Origin: Desulfocapsa sp. | GTDB taxonomy: Bacteria > Desulfobacterota > Desulfobulbia > Desulfobulbales > Desulfocapsaceae | Direction: 5' to 3' | NCBI GenBank assembly: GCA_030638765.1 | Contig: DAOWDZ010000211.1 | Span: 1-8,121, forward strand | Length of the DNA stretch: 8,121 bases | Part shown: one piece after another, positions 1 through 6,174 of the stretch | Position numbering within the stretch: position 1 is the first letter of the stretch | Layout: the number at the start of each line of letters is the position of its first letter | The notes under the pieces: generated by a model | What the model saw: only the letters and a program-made list of their open reading frames with translations | The model's database searches: none | Told to the model about the DNA's origin: nothing | Made by a program: the position numbers and the translations under genes

Positions 1-2003
1 AGGCTTTTGATTCCAGGGATCTCGCCGATTTCCTTTTCCCAGGCAATCAACAGATCATTGGAATGTATGCCTCGTTTTTCAGAAGGAAGAAGAATAATCT
101 GAATGGAACCCATATGAGGGCCAGTGGCTCCCATATCTCCGGACAACACCTGCCCTACCAGTCGTAATCGCTGGCGAACAAGAGGTTCTCCGCTTGAGGT
201 TATGGTCTTGGCAGCCAGTCGATCAAAGGCGCTCTCGATCTGATCCAGTGCCTCACTGGTAATTGCCGGTGGAGTACCCTCTGGGAACTCAGCGGTGGAA
301 GTTATCACAAAGCCATCAAACTTGGGCATGACCTGAAATTTAACAAGCCCTCCCTTGACGAGCCCCATGCTAAGAATAAGAACGGAGATAGCGACAGCCA
401 ACGAGACATAGCGCCAGTCCAGAACCTTTGCAATAAAGGGTGTGTATCTTTTCTCAATAAAAGTTTCAAGTCCCTGACTCACGGACTTGCGACCACGTTC
501 AATGAGATCAAATGGACCCCATAATTTCTTCTTTTTATTCAAATCAGGAAGATGACTTAAATGTGCGGGAAGCAACAGCAATGATTCAACAAGGGAAATG
601 GCAAGACAGGCTATCACCACAATGGGCAAAATTGCAATAAACTTACCCATCGTCCCCCCAACATACGCAAGAGGAATAAAAGCAACAATTGTAGTAGTTA
701 CTGCTGCCAATACTGGCAGGGCAACCTCTGAGACACCGTTGACAGCCGCATCAAAGGGCGATTCTCCACGCTGTCTGTGCACATAAATAGACTCACCCAC
801 AACAACGGCATCATCAACCACAATCCCAAGCACCATAATCAAGCCAAAGAGTGAAATCATATTGATGCTTGCATCTATCGACCAGAGAATAAACATGGCT
901 CCTGCAATCGAGATGGGGATTCCAAGCCCCGCCCAGAATGAAAGGCGCAGATCAAGAAAAAGCCACAACATAAAGAAAACAAGGCCAAGCCCGATAACGC
1001 CGTTGCGGGTCAGGAGATTGATTCGGCCACGAAGTGAGTTGGTGGTATCATAAAAGACCGAAATATGAACACCGGGTGGTAAGATCTTCTGTTTTTCAGC
1101 AACAAAGGCCTGTACCGCATTGGATATCTTAATTGCATCCTCTTCTTCCGTCTTGGCAATCTGAACAAACATGGCAGGCTGATCATCGATGGTGGCAATA
1201 ATGGGATCTTCGGTGAAGCCGTCGTTGATATGCGCAATTCGATCCAGAGTAATGATTTCGCCACCAGGACGCGCCAGAACGACTATTTTGGCGAGCTCTT
1301 CTCCGGTATATTTACGTCCAACTGTGCGAATCCGTATTTCTTCACCAACGGTACGCAGAGTGCCGCCAGAAAGGTTAAAGCTGGATTTTCGTATAACGTT
1401 TGCAACCTGATCAAAATTCAATCCATATTTACGCAGTTTCTCTTCTGAAATCTCTATGCCGATCTCATACTCACGGGTACCATAGGCTTCAACCTGAGAA
1501 ATAAGTGGGATTAACTTAACCTCATCCTTTATCCGCTCTCCCCACTGTTTAAGCTGTTTCTCGTTTAAATCTCCAGACAGTGAAAGCAGCATAACGACCT
1601 GCTTTTTCACAATAGCCCGGATAATAGGTTTTTCTGCATCAACGGGTAGGGTCGAGATGGCATTCACATGAGAACGCACCGTATCGAGTACTTCACTGGT
1701 ATCGTAGCCATCTTTAACATCAACAATTACAGAGGCCAGCCCTTCTTTCGACTTTGTTGTATAAAGATCTATTCCCTGAACTGATTCGAGGGCATCTTCA
1801 ATCTTCTGATTTATTCCCTCTTCCACCTCTTCAGGGTCTGCGCCCGGATAGGGAACAGTTATCACCAGTTTATCGATGGCAAATTCTGGAAAACTCTCCC
1901 GAACAGTCAGTTTAGTGGCAAGAAATCCAGCGAAAAAGATGAGTAGAAGGATGATATTTGCAAAAACCGTGTTACGGGTAAAAGAAGCAAGCAACTTGTT
2001 CAT
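1..2003 (-). CDS. RND efflux permease, AcrB/HAE1-like, 3' end cut by window
   Basis: This is the inner-membrane, proton-driven pump of a tripartite efflux system. The frame opens at ATG 2003 and stays open to base 1, giving 667 visible residues; AcrB-type pumps are usually about 1,030, so roughly a third is missing. Visible are TM1 (about 12-30), the family-typical FPEF..P.YPGADPEEVEE stretch (about 38-62) that opens the first porter domain, TM2-TM3 (about 334-377) and TM4 with GIVVDDAVVVGE (about 393-404). Asp397-Asp398 match the AcrB TM4 proton-relay pair. TM5-TM6 follow (about 428-480), with a probable TM7 near 530-550 and the second periplasmic half starting after it. The start overlaps the adaptor stop (TAATG), and a GAGG lies 10 nt upstream, which supports this ATG and translational coupling. 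The substrate is unknown. Family assignment is secure; drug efflux rather than another HAE1-type role is inferred. Confidence 0.95.
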   Translation of the reverse strand, partial: MNKLLASFTRNTVFANIILLLIFFAGFLATKLTVRESFPEFAIDKLVITVPYPGADPEEVEEGINQKIEDALESVQGIDLYTTKSKEGLASVIVDVKDGYDTSEVLDTVRSHVNAISTLPVDAEKPIIRAIVKKQVVMLLSLSGDLNEKQLKQWGERIKDEVKLIPLISQVEAYGTREYEIGIEISEEKLRKYGLNFDQVANVIRKSSFNLSGGTLRTVGEEIRIRTVGRKYTGEELAKIVVLARPGGEIITLDRIAHINDGFTEDPIIATIDDQPAMFVQIAKTEEEDAIKISNAVQAFVAEKQKILPPGVHISVFYDTTNSLRGRINLLTRNGVIGLGLVFFMLWLFLDLRLSFWAGLGIPISIAGAMFILWSIDASINMISLFGLIMVLGIVVDDAVVVGESIYVHRQRGESPFDAAVNGVSEVALPVLAAVTTTIVAFIPLAYVGGTMGKFIAILPIVVIACLAISLVESLLLLPAHLSHLPDLNKKKKLWGPFDLIERGRKSVSQGLETFIEKRYTPFIAKVLDWRYVSLAVAISVLILSMGLVKGGLVKFQVMPKFDGFVITSTAEFPEGTPPAITSEALDQIESAFDRLAAKTITSSGEPLVRQRLRLVGQVLSGDMGATGPHMGSIQIILLPSEKRGIHSNDLLIAWEKEIGEIPGIKS

Positions 2004-3238
2004 TATTGTTTTACCTCACCCTCAGGAGATGCTGCTTTTGTGACCTGAACCAAACTTCGTTCAAGGGGATTCACAAGTCGAGTGGTGATCACCATATCAC
2101 CTTCGACAAGACCTTCACGTACGTAAGCTTTGTTATCCTGTACCCTGGACACCAGTACGGGAACGGTTTCCAGACGACTGTTACGAATCACATAGACAGT
2201 ATTCTCAAAACTGACTGCCCAGCGAGGTAATTCCACAACCTGATGCATGGTTGCACCAGGGATTGCAACCCGGCAAAACATTCCTGAAACCAGAGGCATT
2301 GCTCTCTTCTCTTTCATGAATTCTTTGGAATCAATACGGAGAACCACTCTGACTGTTCGTGTTTTTGTATCAAAAGAGCTCACCCTATTTAAGATACCAG
2401 TGGCTCTATTACTTGCATCTTCTGTCCATGTAACCTCACACGGGACAGGTTTCACTCTGGAAAACCACGCATCTGATTCAACGGGTTTATCACTATTGGT
2501 ATTAACGAACTGTAACCATTTAAAGGCATCACGACTATCGAGTGGAACTTCAAGTTCAAGCACTGAATCGTCGGCAAGACCAAGAACAATCTTACCAGGT
2601 GCCACATACTGACCTTCCTCAATATTTTTTGAAGTTATCCTGCATGTAAAGGGGGCGAACATTTTGCAACGCTCAAGCTTAATCTCCGCACGGACCATAG
2701 CCTGCTGAACCTGAGCCAGACGGTCGGCAGAACTATTTGCAGCCTTTTCTGCTTTTTCAACTCCTGCTCTGGTTCCCACCTTATTCTTCTCAAAAAGAGT
2801 CCGGACACGTTCAAGTTCCTTGGCGGTGATCTCCTTGTCCCTTTTGAGAATGGCAAGACGTGTTTTATTTGATTCGTAATCACTGCTGTAATCACGATCA
2901 TCTATGGCAAAAAGCAACTCTCCTTTGGCTATCACCTCACCGATCTGTAATTTAGGATGCACCTCAACAACTCTACCTGCAACTTCTGCTGCAATTTCAA
3001 CCATACGAATTGAACGCAACTCGCCATGAGCTTTAATCTGTACCGGAACATTTTTAAAAGCAGCAGCAACTGCTTCCACCTGAATAGCTCTTTCCACCTG
3101 TTGTGCATGACCGGGAGCCTTTTTCTTTCCTTTCAGAAAGGCAAACCCACCAAATCCAATCAATAAAATTATTGCGCAGGCAGCAACTCGAATCAACACA
3201 GTCGCACGGGTACTATTATTTTTTCGTTCTTCACTCAT
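2003..3238 (-). CDS. RND efflux periplasmic adaptor (membrane fusion protein, HlyD/AcrA-like)
   Basis: This 411-residue protein should bridge the RND permease to an outer-membrane channel. An N-terminal membrane segment (about 13-36, followed by KGKKK) anchors it with the bulk in the periplasm. The first lipoyl half lies at about 72-112 (EIAAEVAGRVVEV, then GELLFAIDDRDY). A charged alpha-helical hairpin or coiled coil covers about 118-188. The second lipoyl half is at about 192-222 (FAPFTCRITSKNIEEGQYV), followed by the beta-barrel (about 225-335) and the membrane-proximal domain to the C-terminus (LPRWAV..NTVYVI, then VREGLVEGDMVI). The domain order and length are ordinary for the family. 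Cys21 sits in VAAC, but at the start of the hydrophobic run rather than its end, so this is probably a signal anchor and not a lipoprotein. ATG overlaps the marR stop (ATGA) and has no good Shine-Dalgarno, which suggests coupling. The stop overlaps the permease start by one base. Confidence 0.95.
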   Translation of the reverse strand: MSEERKNNSTRATVLIRVAACAIILLIGFGGFAFLKGKKKAPGHAQQVERAIQVEAVAAAFKNVPVQIKAHGELRSIRMVEIAAEVAGRVVEVHPKLQIGEVIAKGELLFAIDDRDYSSDYESNKTRLAILKRDKEITAKELERVRTLFEKNKVGTRAGVEKAEKAANSSADRLAQVQQAMVRAEIKLERCKMFAPFTCRITSKNIEEGQYVAPGKIVLGLADDSVLELEVPLDSRDAFKWLQFVNTNSDKPVESDAWFSRVKPVPCEVTWTEDASNRATGILNRVSSFDTKTRTVRVVLRIDSKEFMKEKRAMPLVSGMFCRVAIPGATMHQVVELPRWAVSFENTVYVIRNSRLETVPVLVSRVQDNKAYVREGLVEGDMVITTRLVNPLERSLVQVTKAASPEGEVKQ

Positions 3239-3708
3239 AATTGTTCACTTTTTTTAGATAAAACCTGTTCAACTTTTTCAAGAACTTCACACCATTTTTG
3301 AGCTGTTTCCGGCCCTACTTTTTCCACAAGATCAAGAAACATTGCCAAAACTGCGTTTTCCATCTGCTCAGCCTGAATTTTGGCCTCTTTAGAAAGACGA
3401 ACCACCACTTTTCTCCGATCCTCTGTGCTGCGTTCACGATGCAGAAAACCTTTGTCTTCAAGACGATCCACCATACATGATGCCGAAGGCGCAGAAACTT
3501 TCAGCTGTTCAGCAAGATTCGAAATGGTGCTGTCACCATAGCTCTGTAAAGTCATGAGCATCTGTACCTGAGCCATGGAAAGCTCTTCCCCTTTACAGGA
3601 GGCACTTCCGTGTCGCAATTCAGACTGGATAGAAAAGATATGATTTTTCAGTTTACGCCCGGCACTTGCTAAAAACCTTGCCTGCTCTACTGTTTTCTTT
3701 TTTGACAT
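3235..3708 (-). CDS. MarR-family transcriptional regulator
   Basis: This is a 157-residue winged-helix regulator of normal MarR length, acting as a dimer in the cytoplasm. Helices suited to dimerisation are at the N- (about 6-32) and C-terminal (about 108-150) ends. The winged HTH runs from about 45 to 106: helix 2 region TISNLAEQLKV (61-71), recognition helix SAPSASCMVDRLEDKG (72-87), and a wing with the family's DRR signature (Asp97-Arg98-Arg99 in STEDRRKVVVRLS). It is the first gene of the marR-adaptor-permease operon and overlaps the adaptor start by 4 bp. By analogy with such operons it most likely represses its own promoter and is released by a ligand that the pump exports; this is inference. 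Cys residues at 38, 78 and 140 are present, but none sits in a recognised redox-sensing motif. The upstream sequence has no clear Shine-Dalgarno, so translation may be weak. No better in-frame start precedes the HTH. Confidence 0.95.
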   Translation of the reverse strand: MSKKKTVEQARFLASAGRKLKNHIFSIQSELRHGSASCKGEELSMAQVQMLMTLQSYGDSTISNLAEQLKVSAPSASCMVDRLEDKGFLHRERSTEDRRKVVVRLSKEAKIQAEQMENAVLAMFLDLVEKVGPETAQKWCEVLEKVEQVLSKKSEQL

Positions 3709-3740
3709 AATAAAATTAGCAATTGTTTTAAAATAAACGC

Positions 3741-3787
3741 AAAAAACCCTTAGGGTGACTAACTAATAGCCACGCTAAGGGTTTTTT
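3741..3787 (-). terminator. Nested 47-bp palindrome, probable bidirectional Rho-independent terminator
   Basis: Perfect 13-bp arms AAAAAACCCTTAG (3741-3753) and CTAAGGGTTTTTT (3775-3787) share the centre 3764. Inside them the pairing continues with GTG/CAC and CTA/TAG, each after one mismatch, leaving a 5-nt loop. About 19 of 23 possible pairs match. The transcript of either strand ends the hairpin with six U residues, the usual look of a bidirectional terminator. It lies about 98 nt after the stop of the barrel gene, so it could end the right-hand operon before marR. No plus-strand gene needs it. It also covers promoter P2 and the candidate MarR operator, so a regulatory role is an alternative or an addition. 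Confidence 0.7.
3755..3773 (-). promoter_or_regulatory. Candidate MarR operator
   Basis: A 19-bp imperfect inverted repeat reads GTGGCTA-N5-TAGTCAC on the minus strand; six of seven arm positions are symmetric. The size (17-19 bp), short spacer and T/A-rich centre fit MarR dimer sites. It overlaps the predicted -10 of P2, where bound repressor would block transcription, and lies about 50 bp upstream of marR itself. The symmetry is seen in the sequence; binding by this MarR is inferred. The same bases also form the inner part of the larger hairpin, so the symmetry may instead reflect RNA structure. Confidence 0.45.
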
Positions 3788-3792
3788 GTCAA
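3763..3792 (-). promoter_or_regulatory. Candidate sigma70 promoter P2 for the marR operon
   Basis: The minus strand has a perfect -35 TTGACA (3792-3787) and, after an 18-bp spacer, TATTAG (3768-3763), which is 4 of 6 to the -10 consensus. Transcription would start near 3756, leaving a leader of about 48 nt before the marR ATG. The start would fall just past the centre of the 47-bp palindrome, so the RNA would carry only the second arm and could not form the terminator hairpin. The weak -10 is the main doubt. Confidence 0.45.
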
Positions 3793-3824
3793 GGATATTT
3801 GATTCTAAGATGAGAAATATTCTT

Positions 3825-3854
3825 CTTATAAAATACGTCTAAAGGGTGCGTCAA
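3825..3854 (-). promoter_or_regulatory. Candidate sigma70 promoter P1 upstream of marR
   Basis: The minus strand carries TTGACG (3854-3849, 5 of 6 to the -35) and TATAAG (3830-3825, 5 of 6 to the -10) with an 18-bp spacer. It lies just downstream of the barrel gene stop. Transcription would begin near 3818 and give a leader of about 110 nt. That leader would contain the complete 47-bp palindrome as RNA, so it would be subject to termination or attenuation before marR. The match is based on consensus only. Confidence 0.4.
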
Positions 3855-3884
3855 TTATAGAAAACAAAGCAGAAGATTCGTTTT

Positions 3885-5318
3885 TTAAAATTCATACACA
3901 CATTCAAAAAAGAGACGATCATTATCTCCTACTTCACTCAAGGCGCCTTCGTCAGCAGATTGATACAATATCACCCCACCAGTCAATGTCATAGCATCAG
4001 AGAGATCATAATCAAGCTGAAAACGCTCGAACATACCATCTTCACCATGAGCACCAAAGATCGAAAGAATCATTTTTAGCTGGATAGTATCGTTAACAAA
4101 ATCCCGGATATATATAGCCATGATTTGTAATGTATCTTCCTGAGCACTATCCGGTGACAGGGTCAATTGTTCGTCAAAATCAACAATATGTCTGTTTACT
4201 ATTTCAAACGATAAGGCTGTTTCTGAAAAACCTAGATATTCAATGCCTCCCATGAGATCCAGACGGGAAAATTCTTCCTGAACAAGAGCAGTAAATTCAA
4301 GACCGTCAAACCAGGCTCCTTCTCCTTTTATCAACCAGTTACCCAAGGCCATATTGGCAGTCAGACCTGTCATAAGAATCCTGTTATGTTCACGAAAAAA
4401 GTTTCCGTTTAGATCCTGACTGACATGAGCTCTGCCATCGAAAACAGATGCAGCATAAAGTGACAGATCCCAACCACTGAATATCCCGTTGAGAGCAAAA
4501 GCGTATTGCTGATTATCAAGAGAGACATCTGGTTCTTTTTCAGGAGGCAGTGGCATGGTTCCCGGATAAAAATCACTATTATACACAGGATTTTTATCAA
4601 AACGGGATTCATGGATCATAATTCCGCTCAAATTCCAGGGACCGGTATAGTAATCAAGCTTGGTCATGGCTACGGGCAGACGGCGACTTTTTATATCCAC
4701 CATTCCAGGAATACGATTGTCCAGGGGATTTAAGATATCTGTTACCCTTACATTATCAGATTTCCCCCACACCACCACCTGACGACCTATTTTGACGTCA
4801 AGCTTTGAAGTAAGACTGCCCTGAAGATACAAATCATCGATTTCAAATTCTTGCTCATAAAGATCAAGCAGTGTATCTGTGTATTCTCCCCTCTCTTGCA
4901 AAGAATACGCTGCATCATAAAATCCATGACCACTGATCTTTACGCGCCACTCTCCCCATTTCATTTCAGAGCCAAGGAAAACATTGCCACGGGACATGGA
5001 AAGGCCACGATAATCGGCAGCATTTGCAGCCGGTGCCTCATGAGCAAAATTGTACGATGCTGTGAGACCAACACTACCTGAGAGTTCAAGCCATTCTGGC
5101 AGTATTCTTTTACTTGAAACAACTTGATCCTGTGCATCATTTGGTACATCATCAAAACCGGATAAAAGATCATCCAGCTCATCTGGAACCGCCTCAACTC
5201 CATCATCAAATCCTGAAAGGATATCGTCAAGATCCTGAGCAAAAAGAGACACGGACTGAAGCTGAAGAAAACAGAGGCTTACTACACAACAAGAGATTGT
5301 TTTAAAAAGTTGATTCAT
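3885..5318 (-). CDS. DUF1302-like outer-membrane beta-barrel protein
   Basis: This 477-residue protein is exported by a signal peptide (hydrophobic about 6-25, probable cleavage after FAQ at 28). The mature N-terminus is an acidic linker with two near-identical motifs, LDDILSGFDD (30-39) and LDDLLSGFDD (48-57). From about 75 the protein shows alternating beta-strand patterns and ends in a C-terminal Phe (VYEF), the usual assembly signal of outer-membrane barrels. KIGRQVVVWGKSDNVRVTD plus ILNPLDNR (176-202) resembles the conserved VG.Q...WG.S...NP.D region of DUF1302 proteins, which is why I place it there; it looks shorter than many members. The start is supported by the signal peptide. The nearest purine-rich site, GGAGAAGGGG, is 15 nt away inside the end of the upstream gene, so translation is probably coupled. 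It follows the LolA-like gene by 9 bp. It probably acts as the outer-membrane partner of the MMPL system; substrate and function are unknown. Confidence 0.8.
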   Translation of the reverse strand: MNQLFKTISCCVVSLCFLQLQSVSLFAQDLDDILSGFDDGVEAVPDELDDLLSGFDDVPNDAQDQVVSSKRILPEWLELSGSVGLTASYNFAHEAPAANAADYRGLSMSRGNVFLGSEMKWGEWRVKISGHGFYDAAYSLQERGEYTDTLLDLYEQEFEIDDLYLQGSLTSKLDVKIGRQVVVWGKSDNVRVTDILNPLDNRIPGMVDIKSRRLPVAMTKLDYYTGPWNLSGIMIHESRFDKNPVYNSDFYPGTMPLPPEKEPDVSLDNQQYAFALNGIFSGWDLSLYAASVFDGRAHVSQDLNGNFFREHNRILMTGLTANMALGNWLIKGEGAWFDGLEFTALVQEEFSRLDLMGGIEYLGFSETALSFEIVNRHIVDFDEQLTLSPDSAQEDTLQIMAIYIRDFVNDTIQLKMILSIFGAHGEDGMFERFQLDYDLSDAMTLTGGVILYQSADEGALSEVGDNDRLFFECVYEF

Positions 5319-5327
5319 GGTTGACGA

Positions 5328-6134
5328 CTACAGCCCCTTCTCCAAACGACGAATGGTGAACATATCATCATCAATGGCCTGGTTGTATTTAATATTGGTC
5401 CATTTCATAACAGTTTTATGAAGGGTAACTTTATTCTTGGTGGTTTTCATACGAGACTCTGTTGATACCCAAATACCATCAATCTCTTTAATCCCTATCA
5501 TCTCCTGATATTTGACCTTTTTCCCTTCTTTAAGCCAGTGAACAGCACGAACGCCCATGAAGAGATCCTGACGGATAAAAATCACAGATTTTGTAAATCC
5601 ATAACGTTCTTCAACTACTTTGTTAGCTGGCAATGCCTCAATGAGCCAAACCTTTTGACCATTCACTTCACTTTCCTTAAGTATTTTATAGGTCCATTCA
5701 TCGAGCACGCGCTTAGTCATATCCGCATAGGAGAAATCAGACCCCATAAATGCTCCTGACTTGTCAGAACTTGCAATGCGTTTTGTTTTATGAAGATCTG
5801 GAAGAAAGAGCCACTGGTCATCATCACGGCCGCCTTCATAATAGTCATAGGTGAGAAAAGCGGTGTCTTTTACATCGGCTGGGGACACAAAAAACTGCAG
5901 CTTCCAGGTATCCTGCCCCTTATCTTTATTGAGGATTTTCATTGTGCGCACACGACGATTATCCTTCTTGTCGATGAGAATCATCTCCACATCAGCGGTC
6001 AGATTATCTCCGTCTTCACGGCCATCAACTTTCTCCATAATCTCTCGTGCAGTCAATGCCTGAGCACTGCTGCTAAAGGCAAGCAGCATGACACCACATA
6101 TACATAGTTCTGTTATTCGTTTTAATTGCAGCAT
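5328..6134 (-). CDS. LolA-like outer membrane lipoprotein-sorting protein (periplasmic)
   Basis: This 268-residue secreted protein belongs to the LolA/LolB-fold family usually named 'outer membrane lipoprotein-sorting protein'. Such proteins hold a lipid or acyl chain in a curved beta-sheet with a helical lid. The signal peptide is residues 1-26 (hydrophobic 12-22, cleavage AQA|LT). Family features visible are DTAFLTYDYYEGGRDDDQWLFLPDLHKTKR (split at 90-119), then FMGSDFSYADM (129-139), and a beta-rich C-terminal half ending with DDDMFTIRRLEKG. A segment at 228-249 has seven Lys/Arg and no acidic residue. The frame could open at TTG 6188, but ATG 6134 is preferred because AAAGGAGA lies 6 nt upstream of it and the signal peptide starts there. 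It follows the MMPL gene by about 40 bp and precedes the barrel gene by 9 bp. It probably shuttles a hydrophobic cargo between those two membrane proteins; it is not the housekeeping LolA by context. No lipobox is present. Confidence 0.88.
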   Translation of the reverse strand: MLQLKRITELCICGVMLLAFSSSAQALTAREIMEKVDGREDGDNLTADVEMILIDKKDNRRVRTMKILNKDKGQDTWKLQFFVSPADVKDTAFLTYDYYEGGRDDDQWLFLPDLHKTKRIASSDKSGAFMGSDFSYADMTKRVLDEWTYKILKESEVNGQKVWLIEALPANKVVEERYGFTKSVIFIRQDLFMGVRAVHWLKEGKKVKYQEMIGIKEIDGIWVSTESRMKTTKNKVTLHKTVMKWTNIKYNQAIDDDMFTIRRLEKGL

Positions 6135-6140
6135 GGAAAT

Positions 6141-6148
6141 TCTCCTTT
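6141..6148 (-). promoter_or_regulatory. Ribosome binding site deciding the start of the LolA-like gene
   Basis: AAAGGAGA on the minus strand, with 6 nt between its last base and ATG 6134. It is the strongest Shine-Dalgarno in the window and selects this ATG over the in-frame TTG at 6188 and ATG at 6167, which have no comparable site and would place extra residues before the signal peptide. Confidence 0.8.
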
Positions 6149-6174
6149 GGGAAATCCTATATTTCATAATTATA

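Noticed and set aside
2247..2612. Plus-strand reading frame of 121 codons
   Set aside because: Antisense to the adaptor gene, which has a complete family architecture in the other frame.
3170..3190. Lipobox-like VAAC (residues 18-21) in the adaptor
   Set aside because: The cysteine precedes the main hydrophobic run instead of following it, so signal peptidase II processing is unlikely.
3795..3820. Inverted repeat ATATTT/AAATAT with a 14-nt loop between the P1 -10 and the palindrome
   Set aside because: Six A/T pairs with a long loop are expected by chance in AT-rich intergenic DNA and would form a very weak hairpin.
6096..6104. Cys11 and Cys13 of the LolA-like protein as a lipoprotein site
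   Set aside because: They sit at the start of the signal peptide hydrophobic core, and a clear AQA cleavage site follows.
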